Notes under the pieces: model-generated
Databases searched by the model: none
The model's input: the letters and a program-made list of their open reading frames with translations, nothing else
Told to the model about the DNA's origin: nothing
Assembly: GCA_049724395.1 (NCBI GenBank)
Contig: JAUGWO010000203.1
Location: 1 to 64,000, forward strand
DNA length: 64,000 nt
Source of the DNA: Spongospora subterranea f. sp. subterranea
Lineage: Eukaryota; Endomyxa: Phytomyxea; Phytomyxea; Plasmodiophorida
Reading direction: 5' to 3'
Made by a program: the position numbers and the translations under genes
In this document: positions 30,868 to 43,383 of the stretch, piece after piece
How the letters are laid out: every line of letters begins with the position of its first letter
Position numbering within the stretch: the stretch's first letter is position 1

Positions 30868-33800
30868 TTACAATTCCTGTGAAAATGTGTTGGCTGATTG
30901 ACATTCGAATTCAGATGGCTCACGTTTAGGTGGCTGCGAGCTATGTTCCTTAATCATCATAAAAAGCCGATCGCTTTCTGTGGAAATCCTTTTGACCAGG
31001 TCTGATTTTGCCGTGATCAAATGCATCAGATCATCCCCGGAAAAAGCATTTTCGAAAGCCGGTAGCTACATTGAATCGATAAATGCAAAACAAACATTAT
31101 CACACAGTTACTTTCAAGTCGACAAAGGTCGACCAATGAAGACCATTTAGCCCGATGTGGTTGGGAAATTCTGGATTCGGTTTTGCACATCTGACGGCTC
31201 CGAGCTCAAGCTCCAGGTTCTTATCCATGCACAAAATGAAAGCGCGAATCGTATAAGTTGTGCCAAGAGTAATTTGTTGTACTCGTTGAATTGTGAGGGC
31301 GGGAAGCTTGACAGAACTGAAGGCCCCCGTTATTACTTCCCGATCGGGTCGTTGATATCGCTCACCTTTTATGCATGGCAATGAGGGCTTTGAAGCAGTT
31401 AGCAGCGACGTTTTCTACTGTGTCGATGGTATGGTACCTTTGAATTATTACCTAAAAAAGATCATGCTTAGTAGGAGGCCTTTCGATAATATCAATCATA
31501 CTGGCAATTTGAGACGTGAACAGATGTGAGAAAATACAATTCGGCCGAGGTCTTCGGTCATCGGTTGAAAGCTCAACAAACATATGAAAAGAAGCTTCCA
31601 TGCTGATAGCTCAATTTCTTCATTTTTTGGCTTAGTTGATTGCTTTAGAATTTGACAGTAAATTTCATCACGAAGCAAACTGTCACAAAATTAGAACAAT
31701 ACCGATAGGAATCTGCGTCATGTTTCACTTACACTTGTTCCCTTCCACGTTTACAGATTTCATTGGCGAATACTTCCGGGCATAATTGGGGCCTTGCTTT
31801 AATGAAACCGAGAAGATCTGAATCTCAAGGTCACAAGACTGTTCGGATCTACAAACCAGATTTCGTCATAGTTACCGTTGAAAATCTCAATCCCGTCGCG
31901 TCTGAGGCGCCCCGAATCTGATGGGCCGTGGAGCCTCCAAGACGAGATTTTGATCATCGTGCGTTTTAAAGATGAGTCCTGATATTCAAAAAAACCAGGG
32001 GAATTTACCGGTTGCAGAAGGGCCTTCCCTTGCTGCCACATCCTGTGATTCGATTTGGTGTCGCATTAAATTAACTCAAAAAAAATACCTTGGTTTACGC
32101 AACAAAGAGAAGTTTTGAAATCGGTTGATCCCTAATTATGAGTAAGAGACAAATTACAATACATCAATCTAAGGATATGAGATTGTGTCACCTTTAACAA
32201 GTTCTACAGCTGCCGTGAAATCAGACTCAAAAGGATCACGACTTGTTCTGCGCCAGCAGGGCAGTGCTTTCGAGCCAGCACTTTTGAACTGTATTTTTTT
32301 CGCCGTTGAGGCAGATGGTGTCAACGAGGTTGTATGCTGCACTAGTGATGAATCTCTCAGCATGTTCCAATCGTATTTCGTCCAGTTCTAGAAAAATCCT
32401 TAAACCCGTGCGATGATATGACTGAACTTCCATTACCATATCCAAACTCAGCACACAGATCCAAACAATACTTGGCAATGTTCGGCAAGCCCTGCTTGAT
32501 GCTATTCGCCAATTGCGATAAACAAAACGAAGGCGGGTCTAGCTTTCTTTCAGCGCAGAACATCAAAAATTGGCCTGAAGTCTACTTCTCGTTTAAAGTC
32601 TGACCAATTAGAGTACTTCATGACGAACCATTGCACTGGTAGAGTGAAAGGCACTTTCGTGGTTTACATTGACTGTCAAACCACACTATACAGCACACCG
32701 TCAGCTTCAACAAATAACTCTCCAGATTAGGTGGCCTTACGCTTTGTAATTTTGGGGTTGTCTTTCCAACGTCGCCTACCACAATGCCTAATCTTTGAAG
32801 GCTTCCATCGCTTGAAGTTCGTCGCGTTGTTGTTTGAGTGGGGATTTGATCAGGTAAACTCTTCAAGGCTGAATGTTTTAATAGGAACGACCGAAATGAT
32901 TTCTGAATAATCACGGCGCAACGTGACCGAATGCTCCTGTGTGCGATGTGCAAATGGACCATAGCATCTCTGCTGACACAAATTTTATCTTCATGCTCGT
33001 CCACAGCCAGTTGACCTGCGGTTAAACCGCAAACAGCAGTTAAATAACGACTAACAGACGCGATACATACGGGTTCCGGAACCGGTAAGGACCATGAAAA
33101 AGCTGCCTGTCTTGCAGATAGACTGGACGAAAACGTAGCGATGTGAAGGAATAGCGCGTGTTGAGCAACATCAGAAAATTGAGCGATCACGTCTTGCCAT
33201 AAAAACTCAGTCAAATCTGAGCTCTTGTTCGGATTGATACATGCGATAAAATGCACATCGCAATCTGCGATCTTAGTTTTGAAAGAATCAAGTGAAGACT
33301 TCGCCCACTCTGTATAAAATTTGAAATGGAAATCGCGAAAGCAGGAGTTTGCTACAGAATGGGCTATGAAAGATGGCGTATTTATGACCGAATAAGCGTC
33401 TAACCAACAAATAAAATTATGGGCCTTTGCAGGTGCTAGTGACCTATGATTCGAGTCATTAAATGTGTCGGGGGACACAATGTGCGGGTTTGCAAGATCG
33501 TGTTCCAGAGCGTTCATGTCGTCAAGGCATTGCACCTCGAAATCACGCAAACGCTTCTCATGGATTCTGAGCAGATTTAGACCATCTTCATCATCCACCA
33601 GAGCCCTGGCCATGTTGTTCAAGCACGGTTGAACATGGTTTTCCCAAAATAATCGTTTAAAAATGCTACGTTGATAATCTTCGATATGCTTCAAAAGTGG
33701 AACGTTATCATGAAAGCCAAATGAGTCCGGAATTCCGATGAAGAAGCAAGATGACAAGTCGCCACCTACATGCTGGTTGCAATGGGATATTACCCATTGC

Positions 33801-35004
33801 AAAGCAGTCTTAAACAGTACTGTTATCAGTCCACTGATATAACCATCTGACATGCCATCTTGGCTGTCGCAACAATGCTCAACTAAATCTGGACCTTGCA
33901 GTCCGATTAGTTCTAAGATGGAGACCAGGACAGTTCTGTCCTGGCCGTTTTTCGGCTCCAAGCACGAAGCTTTACAATCGCAATCAACAGGGTGAAAAGA
34001 ACCGTCTTGGACTGTTGTGTGAATTGGAGGTCAGAAATATAGGTCATCCACCTTCTCAGCAATGATGCATGTGCCGTTTCGGTAAAAATTAAATCTGGAA
34101 AAAATGTTCGATTGATTCCTTTTTCGAACATCTCAATGATATTGAATGCACGACTTTGCTTATCATTTAATCGTTCAAAATTCATCCACATCAGATGGAA
34201 AGTCTACAAAAGGCCTATAAGCGATTTGTCTACAGTCAACTATTACTTGTTTACGGTGCGTCTAAGCTCGGCAGATTGATTAAACCAAAGCTTGGTGGTT
34301 ATGATAGCTGACCGAAATTCTTCGTTTGATATCTCGGTAAACGATTTGAGAATTTCGAGCGCTTTCAAAGCATTAACAGCTACTGTCTCACCAATTGTAT
34401 CATTGCTTGCCAGACCGCTGTATTGCGCGAAGAACTGGATGATGGTCATATTGAAGTGTTGTTGCCCAGAGCACTCTATTTGCGAATATCAGCTAACATT
34501 TCAACAGTGTGAACTAAGATTACCAGGTCCCGACGCGACAATCCATTGAGATTTTTTCCTGGTTACCATATTATGGACAGCCTTGGAAATCAACGAAAAT
34601 GGATGTGGGATATTCAGTTTTACGTATTCGTCTATTCGATCCGTCACTCTAGCGGTATAATCAGGCAGAGGTCGTCTTGGATTGATTACGAGTAAAACTG
34701 GCCCAACCCAAGCGTGGACCAAATCACGGAAATAGCGCTTTCTTAGATGATGCACTAAAGTTCTTTCAGGAAACTTCAAAGGCAATATCAGAGATAGATC
34801 ATTGTCATCGTCAGTGTCATCGTCCAGAACAAGTTCGAGATTGTGCTGGCGTCGATCATCTAACACGGATCCGTCTGAGAGGCGAAACCGCCCACTGCCT
34901 AGATATCGACCTGGGACCCAGACCAATTTCGGATGAGGCAGCCAATAGCACCGTCCAACGACGCAACCTGACTTCGCGTTCACAACCTCATCGTGGTCCA
35001 TCAC
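30868..35004 (-). CDS. Myosin-like protein with degenerate motor, IQ motif and MyTH4 domain
   Basis: The N-terminal part aligns with a myosin head: LVHHLRKRYFRDLVHAWVGP then VLLVINPRRPLPDYT, and SLISKAVHNMVTRKKSQWIV. Where myosins carry SGESGAGKT, the spliced sequence reads SGPECSGQQ, so the Walker A lysine and threonine are both glutamine. The text then goes to LIxFFAQYSG-like (IIQFFAQYSGLASNDTIGET) and straight to the later EISNEEFRSAI segment; no switch I (NxNSSRFGK) is present. A switch II remnant remains (FFIGIPDSFGFHDN), as does a HFIACINPNKS counterpart of the HFVRCIKPN site. An IQ motif (CAVIIQKSFRSFLLKHS), a PH-like segment (IEIFNGNYDEIWFVDP), a MyTH4 domain (LRDEIYCQILKQSTKP, about 31500-31680) and a short FERM-like tail follow, ending at 30868. 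At least eight introns are needed. It is probably a non-catalytic cytoskeletal adaptor. Confidence 0.85.
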
Positions 35005-36500
35005 AGAAACAGCAAACCCAAAGGATTATCACATCAACTAATTGATCCCCCTCTACCCTCAATCGATTAAACGACGAATATAGTTTATGGTGCAAGTGCA
35101 ATCATCAGCAACGTGACAAACCGATGACAGCGCAGCCCACGCCTGTACCCCTTTTTGGTATGGAAGCGCAGCCATCACATTACCGCTACACACTTCATTG
35201 AGAACACATCGGGACCTCCTGCGCAGCCGTCCAACGCTGATTCCAATACTCACACGTGTACTGATCCAGTTCCGTAGAAGAACTTGACTTGGGATCAGTC
35301 ATTCGAGTCCACTCGCTCAAGTCAACGATACCAACTGAACTGGTCTCGCTGACAACACATTATACAATATCCCAATAACTGATCCAGACGCTGATTCATC
35401 AGCAGAGTTCATTCATAACTTATCATGTTTATATCATCATCCGTATTTGATTGAGGAAGCCGCCACGGCGGGCTGTTAATTCATCGAGTTCATTCATAAC
35501 TTATCATGTTTATATCATCATCCGTATTTGATTGAGGAAGCCGCCACGGCGGGCTGTTAATTCATCGAGTTCATTCATAACTTATCATGTTTATATCATC
35601 ATCCGTATTTGATTGAATAAGCCGCCACGGCGGGCTGTTAATTCATCGAACCGGTAGTCTAACGCGGGCTTGTTGACATGACTATGGACCTCGACTCCAA
35701 TTGCAACATGTTATAGCCCGACAACAACGAACCCAAGCGCTGAATTATTTGATTGAAGAAGCCGCCACGACGGGATGTTAATTCATCGAACCGGTAGTCT
35801 AACGCGGGACTGATTGACATGACTGTGGACCTCGATTCCAATTGCAACAGGTTATAGCCCAGCACAACAACAAATCCAAGCGCTGATTCATCAGCGAAAA
35901 TCAATTCGTCCTTACCAGCTACAACAAGAAACGCGCCCCAGCGTCGAAGGCGAGTCAATCAAACACCCTCGCACTACATTTGATGGATCGAAAGCGCGTC
36001 TTCACGGCTTCTTCTGACATGATATGAACGAATGGATCTCACAGAAGCTAACCAACCGCAAGATGACGAAGTGGTTTTCAGCGCGTCGTCTGGATAGGTA
36101 GCAACCGGAACTGCTCGTTTTGAACTTAAGGTTTTGCAGACATGAAAATACCGTCTGCCGCCAGGCTCGACCAGCCTGCTTCAGGCCATAAATTGCCTTT
36201 TCCAGATACAGACTAGTTCACGTTGTTCTTGCTCTTGACATGATAACGTTCAGGCTGGTATGTACAGTAGTTATCTTCACATAGCTTCGTGTTCAGGAAA
36301 GCAGTCGTCACGTCCTCCGTGAGGAATTGCGATCGCCATCGCCATTCGTAAAGCGGCTTCGCTTACAAATGTGGCAAATGTCTCCTCAAAATCTATGCCA
36401 CTTACTTGAGAATAACCTTTTACGCAGAGACGAGCGTTGAATCCGTTGAAGTTTCCATGCAGTTCCATTTCGAAGGGCCAACGTTGTCAGAACTCTGGAA
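35005..36500 (-). mobile_element. Ty1/copia remnants with embedded tandem repeats
   Basis: On the minus strand a copia reverse-transcriptase stretch is clear at about 36130-36470: ARLCVKGYSQVSGIDFEETF, then VSEAALRMAMAIAIP, then TTAFLNTKLCED and QPERYHVK. Further down (35960-35660) repeated segments of the same strand (GYNLLQLESRSTVMS, twice) look like the linker before RT. The element is broken several times and has no visible LTRs. A tandem array at 35407-35649 interrupts it. Confidence 0.75.
35407..35649. repeat. 81-bp tandem repeat, three copies
   Basis: Three nearly identical 81-bp units start at 35407, 35488 and 35569 (GTTCATTCATAACTTATCAT at the start, GGCGGGCTGTTAATTCATCG near the end). 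A partial fourth, with its flank, recurs at about 35747-35790. A longer unit of about 140 bp (35640-35778, repeated at 35780-35900 in part) overlaps. Local slippage or gene conversion is likely. Confidence 0.9.
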
Positions 36501-37272
36501 TTTAACAATTACGCTCTCCAGCGAATGGCGCTAAAGCGACGAATCGATCAGAAGTCAAAGAGCAATTCGACGGTGTAATTGGAATGGTGCCTTGATTGCA
36601 GAACCTGTACAAGAACCTGGTCGACGTCGATCAGTATCCGATGGTCCATCAGATCAACGGTCGTTATATCGCGATCGTCGCCGACATCGTCAACTGTTTC
36701 GACTGTGTAGTTGGAATGGTATTCTGTTGTGCCTGTGATCGTGTCGGTCGTCACTGACGCTTCGTCGACAAATCGTGTGTGACGTTTTCCAAGTAAGCAA
36801 CGCCAGTGGGGATTCTCTTGTTGAGGAGAGCTCTCTCCCCGGGAATCAAGACGTTCCGCTCAACCGACCGACTCAGATCGGGTCTGCGATTGCCCGTTAA
36901 ATGGCCCATCGAGGATGAGCAAATCTCGGACCGGCGCCGTCACAGATCAAGGGATCGAAAGATTCGCCCGGGTTTGATCGAATGGGACATTGACCCTTCT
37001 AACCGTCATTGACGACGGAGCCCTTTACCATTCCTTTGGGGTTGGGGTCGTCAACCTCCTCCTGATGCGCGTCGTCATCTTCACGTTGACCGGAAACGCC
37101 ACGGTAATCATGTCCCGTTCCTTCCTTCCCTCGGACCCAAACACCCTCCTTGACAGACGGTCGACTTCGATACTGATAGCGCCACCGTAGCCGACGTCAA
37201 AGAATGTAGGTTGGTTTGCCGGGAAATAAATACCGCCGGTGAAGCATTTTCGGGGGCAACTTTTGACCAAGA
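36501..37272. other. Intergenic, possible decayed element and divergent promoter
   Basis: A short direct repeat of about 25 bp (GTGTAATTGGAATGGT at about 36571 and a near copy at about 36702) is visible. On the minus strand around 37030-37250 a protein-like stretch (GGIYFPANQPTFFDVGYGGA) could be a first exon, but no continuation is found. No family is recognised. Confidence 0.35.
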
Positions 37273-38467
37273 ATGTTTCGGGCAGATATCTTCACGCTGT
37301 GGCAGATTCCGATATTGGGCCAGGTTCTGGTGAATCGCGGCCTGATGATGATTCCGGACAGCCGCTCGCTGGCGTCATTCGACGCAACCGGCCGTCAGAT
37401 TCTCGCCGTCGTCCTGTACTTCTCGTACGAACAGTACAACAGCGACAGAACGACGGAGCCGCCCGAGACGCCCGCCGTCGTCCACGACACGGCGGTCGCC
37501 GATGGCGACGCCGCCGCACGGGAAGTGTTTGAGGACATCCCCGAGTTCGTGAACACGACCTCGCCGCCGTTGACCGAACGGGAAGTGCTCGAGATCAACG
37601 CCCCGAATTCCGCAGCGCCATCAACCCGGATCCGAATCACGAACGACCTGGCCTCCGAGCGCGCGTTCGATTCGTCGTTCGCCGGGATGGAGTTGCGAGC
37701 GATGCGGCGTCAGCGCCGCCAGCGGGTCAGGATTCAGAGCCCGCCGCCCAGGATTCCGAGCCCGCCGCCCAGAATTCAGAGCCCGACCAGAATGTCAAGG
37801 GGAATCGATTCAGAACTTGACCAGGATGCAGATGGAGTCGATTCAGAACCCGTCCAGGATGTCGAGGGAATCGATTCAGAACCCGACCAGGATGCAGATG
37901 GAATCGATTCAGAACCCGTCCAGGATGTCGAGGGAATCGATTCAGAACCCGACCAGGATGCAGATGGAGTCGATTCAGAACCCGATCAGGAACTCGATGG
38001 ACTCGACAATGCGCCAGCCGCTGTTACTCCCGGCCAATCCCAACCCGGAGCTGTTGTCCCAGCTTCAGGTCGGGGAAGGCGTTGTCGAAAACTCGAACGG
38101 TTCTAATTTGCTGTTTTCTAGGCCATGGGGTTTCATATCGATGATTGTCACCAAGCGCTATCGGAATATGGGTGAGAACGACACACTGTTGTTTTCAAGA
38201 AAACGATTCTGGGCGATGTTGTTTGTGTTTTATGGAATTGATCTCGGGAAAAACGGACCAAATATCGATTTGTTTCTATCGCGAATGAAACTCGTTGATT
38301 TTGGTTTCGGTTTCGCATAGGAACGACGTCGACCAGGCGCTGAACTGGCTCCTGCAGCCGCCCACCGCTGGAGATGATGACGAACGGGAAGTGGACGACC
38401 TGTTCAATTCGCAATCGCAATCCGACGAGGACGAACTGATGGAGATCGAGGAGGAAGGCTTCGATTA
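37273..38467 (+). CDS. UBA-domain protein with acidic repeat array
   Basis: The product begins MFRADIFTLWQIPILGQVLV, with a hydrophobic stretch (QILAVVLYFSYEQY). An acidic middle follows, then six 11-residue repeats (GIDSEPDQDAD / GIDSEPVQDVE). The C-terminus is a UBA ubiquitin-binding domain: LSQLQ, then AMGFHIDDCHQALSEYG, then NDVDQALNWLLQPP, ending in an acidic tail (DELMEIEEEGFD, stop 38465-38467). The UBA is spread over exons ending at 38068, 38122-38171 and 38321-38467. The acidic frame and the UBA frame differ; a 28-bp GT-AG intron at 38023-38050 would join them exactly (DNAPAA then LLSQLQ). A hydrophobic N-terminus plus C-terminal UBA might suggest an ER or ubiquitin-pathway role, but the family is unknown. 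Confidence 0.7.
37801..37998 (+). repeat. 33-bp coding tandem repeat, six copies
   Basis: Six units of 33 bp encode GxDSExxQDxx in the acidic frame, alternating between two versions (66-bp higher-order unit). The next frame is also open throughout (MQMESIQNPSR / MSRESIQNPTR). High identity between alternate units indicates recent expansion. Confidence 0.92.
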
Positions 38468-38708
38468 GATCCCTTAGAACAATACACAACACATCATAGA
38501 TTGCGACACCGCTCGCGCCAAATGAACCAAATTCCGTCAGATAGCTCCGATTTCAAAAACTGGCAACAGATTCGACGCAGGTTCAAACAAAACGACCACA
38601 ACAATTGCAATTGATGTGGTCAAACTCCAAACAGCGGCATGGAGTGACTATACTCGTCACACTCTTTTGGTCGCCGGAGGGGTGTCGTATCGCCACCTGG
38701 CGCTACAC

Positions 38709-41651
38709 ATGGAGCCCGTCCCCCAATCGGGAGCCGGCGCAACGGCGGCCAGCAGCCGGATGAACTGGAAGATCCAGCAGCTGTATGTGCGGAAGGAGTT
38801 CGACCAGTGCCTGGTCCTGATCGATCAGGTTTTGGCCGACACCGATGGCCAATGCGTATTCGCCCTTCATATCAAAGGTCTCGTCCAACTCAACACAAAT
38901 CGGGTTTTGTCGTCGTAAATTTGTTTGCGTTTTTTTAACCGTTTTCGCCCGGTTTGTTTTCGAAAAACGTTCAAGGACCGACTCGGTTGTGGTGTCGGTG
39001 AGGCCCTGAGGCGTTTTTGTTCGTTGATTGGGCAGGGAAGATCAAGCGGCAGATGGGACGGATCAGCGAATCGCTGGAGCTGTTCCAGGCAGCCGGTAAA
39101 CTGGACACCGGTACTCCTCAGGTGCTGAAAGAAATCGCCCGCAGCTTGTCAGTGAACACCCGTTCCATCACTGCCCAATTTTCTGTTGTTGTTTCTCTCG
39201 CTAAACCAAAACACAATTTCCACCCGTTGATTCTTCTGGTTTTTATGTATTTCCGCCCCCATTTCTGAACCTAACTCTCGGTCTTCCACTGGATCAGATA
39301 TCTTCTTGGACGTTTCGACGCCGCTCACCAGGTCTACGAAGAATGCGAAAAACTTCTCGGCGAACAATGGGTAACTTGGGTTTTTTTTTTCGTGTTTTGG
39401 ATCAGAACAACAGCGGAAGTTTGTTCTCATTGATGACCTGTTCTCTTTTCTTTCTTGAGTGTGATCGGGGGACAACGAGTGCGTTTTTGATAAATCGAAT
39501 TCGATGACAGGATATTCACCAGAACAAGGGCCTGTGCCTGTGGAAAATGCGACGCCTGGCCGAGGCGATCGACTGCTTCCAGACCGCCAACCTGGTCCAG
39601 CGCCACGACAGCACGTTCCTGATGCTGGGGCGCGTGTTCACCGAGATGGGCGACCTATCCAATGCGGTGGGAATATACGTCGAGGCGCTCGAGTACGACA
39701 CGCGCCTTATTCCCTCCCGCTTTCATCGCTTTTGTTTTTATCTCTCACAGTTCTAGAGGTTTTCGTATTTCTGAATTGATTCGAGATCTTGTTCGTTCTT
39801 CCACACAATTCATTCGTGAAAACGCGTTCCAATTTGTTTAACAATTTAAAGGAAATTGTGGTGAACGTCATCAGAGCACACCTGGTCGCGGAATAGGTTG
39901 TTGCTGTTTTCTGAGCAATCGCGCTTTTCCCGTTCAGGTTCTCCCCCGATAACGCCCAGATCCTGTCGTTGCTGGGCGTTCTGTACATGAAACTGGGCGA
40001 GAGCTTCAAGGCGTTCGACTACCTGGGCAACGCCCTGACCCGTTCTCCAGATGAGCCAAGGGTCGGTTGGTCCCAAACACCCCCCGTTGATCGTATTTCA
40101 TCATACCAACGGGGCTCACAACCAACAAAATTAACTTTCCACATTGTTTTGTTTTGGCGTTTTTCCTCCTCTTTTGTTGTTTTCTACGCTGTTTCAATGT
40201 TTCTGTCAGTTCTGGAAAAGCCTGTTTGATCGACGTCAACCCGACTTTCCCCCATTTCTGTCTTTGCGACGTCCAGTTTTGGATTGCGGGTGTGGTCGAT
40301 CGTTCTTCTGATTTCCCATTTGCCGGCAGACGATCCTGGCAGTCGGCTCGATCATCCAGGGGCACAACGACACAGAAGTGGCGCTGGTCAAGTACCGGAT
40401 CGCTGCCGCCAAGATCCCAGCCTCGGCCCAGCTCTGGAACAATATCGGCATGTGTTTCTACTCAAAATCCAAATTCGTCGCTGTATGCACCAGTTGTGTT
40501 CATCTGACCAATCTCCATCAAAACTTTTGAAAAACCAAAACGTCGAGTTTCTATTCGTCGTCTGAAATGTGTTTCGCTATTTTTTCCATGAATTGTATTT
40601 GGTGTTTGAAATTTTTTGAGTTTAATGACGTTTCGTAATTCTTTTGTTTTTCTCCGTTGATCGTTGTTCTGATTCACATGAGCTTTTTTGCTGATTCCTT
40701 GCTGTGCTTTGTGGCGTTTTGCTGCCGGCGGTTGTAGGCGCTATCAAGTCTCCAACGAGCTCTGTATCTGGACCCGTTCGAGTGGATCATCTCGTACAAT
40801 CTCGGTCTGACCCATTTGAAGACCAGACAGTTCGCCTCGGCCTACCACCATTTCAGCGCCGCCATCAACCTCAAACAGGTCATCTAACGTCTTCATCATC
40901 TCTCTCAATAATGAGAAACAGCTCTTTTTCAGACACAATTTTTCGCAAAAAGATTTCATTTTGTTTTCAAAATGCGGTTCTGGTATTCGATATTATTCAA
41001 TCGTGGGCAAATCGCGATCGGTTTCGTTTTACATCCTTGAGACCGTTTTCCCTGACGTGTTCGATCGTAGGATTACCCCAGCTCGTACATGTATCTGGGA
41101 ATCACCCTGTTCCATCTAGGCGATCCGGCCAATACCCGGGCCGCCTTCGCCAAAGCCCTGGAACTCGATGGGTGGGTCAAGTGCACCCGATTCATTCCTT
41201 TCGACAACATCTTCCGCCAGTATTGTTTTCGGACGATATGATTTGCATTCGAATACGTTGTCTTTTTTGGGATTTTTGTTGTTTCTGACGCGCGTCCTTT
41301 GTCCATTGACGAAATTCGGGTTGACGACCATTTTTTCCTCCGCGTTCGCAAGAAAAAATGTTTACTGAGGCGCTTCTCGTCAATTTACAGATCAAACGTC
41401 ATGTTCAATATGAACTATGCCATTATTTTGGTGAAAATGGGCGATCCGATCGGGGCTCGGGAACAGTTCCAGAAGTTCCAAAGTCAATGGTTGCTGATGG
41501 ACGAAACCAAGCGATCAGCCGTAAGAGTTTCGCCTCGCCAAACCGCGGTTGTTTTTGTTGACTCCGTCGTCCGCTTCCCCAGCAACATCCGGAGATCCCC
41601 GATCAGTTGATGAAGCTGGACCAGGCGCTGAACGGCAACAGGAAAGAATGA
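38709..41651 (+). CDS. BBS4: Bardet-Biedl syndrome 4 protein (BBSome subunit)
   Basis: BBS4 is a TPR protein of the BBSome, which moves membrane proteins in and out of cilia and flagella. Ten exons join in frame: 38709-38877, 39036-39147, 39298-39370, 39511-39692, 39938-40061, 40330-40482, 40738-40878, 41071-41171, 41391-41520 and 41583-41651, giving 417 residues. The TPR units match human BBS4 in order: [100 protein letters not shown] and [20 protein letters not shown]. The long low-complexity C-terminus of the human protein is absent. Introns are longer here (62-396 bp) than in neighbours. An upstream in-frame Met at 38616 exists but is unlikely. It is strong evidence for a flagellated organism. 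Confidence 0.95.
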
Positions 41652-41878
41652 CCACAAATCATCAATAAAATCGACAATAAACCCCAATTGTTCAATCAGC
41701 CTGCGCTTCGAAACGTTCCAGATTTTGAAAACGATCGCGACGATGACGCGTCTCAGGTCTAAACCTGAAATCGCGCTCGAATATTCGAGTAAGTTCCGGA
41801 ACGATCTGGAATTCCCGATCGGCGTTCGAATTTGTCATGAGGGTGCGGTCATGGGACCATTTCTCAATCGTGCGAAGG

Positions 41879-43194
41879 ATGCAACCGTCGATCCGGCCGA
41901 CAATATTCACATGTTTGGCGGTGCTGGTCCTGTGCTCGTGGCGGGTGGCGACGGGGGCGTTCTCCCTGAACGACCCTCCCGTCACCTTCGACCTGAAGGA
42001 AGCCTACTTCAACGAGACCGTCACCGTTTCCTACTACGACCTCGGCGTCAAAACGCCCTACGCCGTTGGCGATAAAACCATCCCGGCCGCCGCCCCGATC
42101 TGGATCCTGATCACGGGATGGACCGCCAACAACTCGTCCCCGATTCTGGTAGTGATCGTTCAAACTCCCTCGTGGCGATGAAAGCCAAAAACTGAACCGC
42201 TGGGAATAGGTTCCGGGTCAATGGCCGATATTCGGCACCCTGCCTGATGAAGATGGCTACTCAGATCTGCATCGCATCTCCTTCGTCACTGTTCCAGGTA
42301 AACTGAATTTCCTGAACTGACGTTCCGATTTGCATTTCAATCGCTGAGAGATTAATTACAATGAGTTTTCTTTTCTGCAATGTTGATCGTTCTGCCCGAA
42401 ATTGGACGACGTCGAATATCTGTGTGTACAGATACATATGTGGCGAATACCTGGAAGGCACTTGAAGACATCCCCGGGAATGTGTCAACCACACAGACAC
42501 CGGCGATCTGGCTGGACGAGCCCATCGTTCCCGTTGGTTCCACGTTGGCCGGCACGACGCCATTGCCAGTGCAGAAGGGATATCATCGTGATCACACCAT
42601 TGCCTTCATCCAAGCAGGTAAGAAGCACACAATTCACTCATGATATTTTCAAAACGTTCTGCCCAATTCATGGTAAACGAAAATGCAGCTCCGAGTTAAA
42701 AACACGTTTTTCTGGTAACAATTTTATTCCTTGACGAGGCGCCATATTAAGCGCCATGTTGGAACGATATATAAATATACCAGTTGGTGGCGAAACATTT
42801 GATTGACCTGATGACAACAGGGCGTTGCCTGCCATCGCTCGCCAAGATCTACAAGTTCTACAAGGCCGGGTCGTCCACCGCCATCGGCAAAGCTGTAGTC
42901 GATCTGTATCCGGACAATAACAACCTCATCAAATTCTGGGATATCGTGAACGTGACCGTCCCGGCCGATTATGTTGCTGGCTCGATCAAGACGGCGGCCG
43001 CCGCCATGGCGCTTCCTCATGTGTCGTCAGGCTGGATTGGCAACTACCCCATTGTAGAGAAAACCGGCGCCGGAACTGGTGGAGGTTCGATGACGCCAGC
43101 GCCTACCACTAACAAGGGCGACGCGCAATCCAACGCCTTTTTCGCTGCCCCCTTTGTCACATTTGCGTTAATCTTGATCGTCATCTTGGCCTAA
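41879..43194 (+). CDS. Secreted or membrane-anchored protein of unknown function
   Basis: A signal peptide is clear (IFTCLAVLVLCSWRVATG), best started at 41879; an upstream in-frame Met at 41837 would place it internally. The mature part begins FSLNDPPVTFDLKEAYFNET. Exons are about 41879-42148, 42210-42297 (GQWPIFGTLPDEDGYSDLHR), 42430-42617 (VANTWKALEDIPGNVSTTQT) and a last one from about 42790 or 42826 to 43194. The last exon ends in a small linker rich in Gly, Thr and Pro, then a C-terminal hydrophobic tail (FAAPFVTFALILIVILA) directly before the stop, as in GPI-anchored proteins. A phosphate- or sugar-binding fold cannot be judged. I do not recognise the family; it may be lineage-specific. 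Confidence 0.75.
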
Positions 43195-43383
43195 TCCATA
43201 AAACAGGAACTTTGACGCCATAAGGAGATTCCCTAATCGAGCATTTCCGAATGGTTGTCATTAACATTCCAATAAACACCAATACAAATTGAAAGAGATT
43301 ATAGAATTCCACGAAAACCGTGATCGTCACCTAATGGATGACTCTAATGATAGATAAGCATGGTATATATTAAGTGGGCATTT

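Noticed and set aside
37239-37532. Arg-rich plus-strand frame overlapping the UBA gene start
   Set aside because: Alternative frame of the GC-rich first exon; composition is typical of a shadow and it has no continuation.
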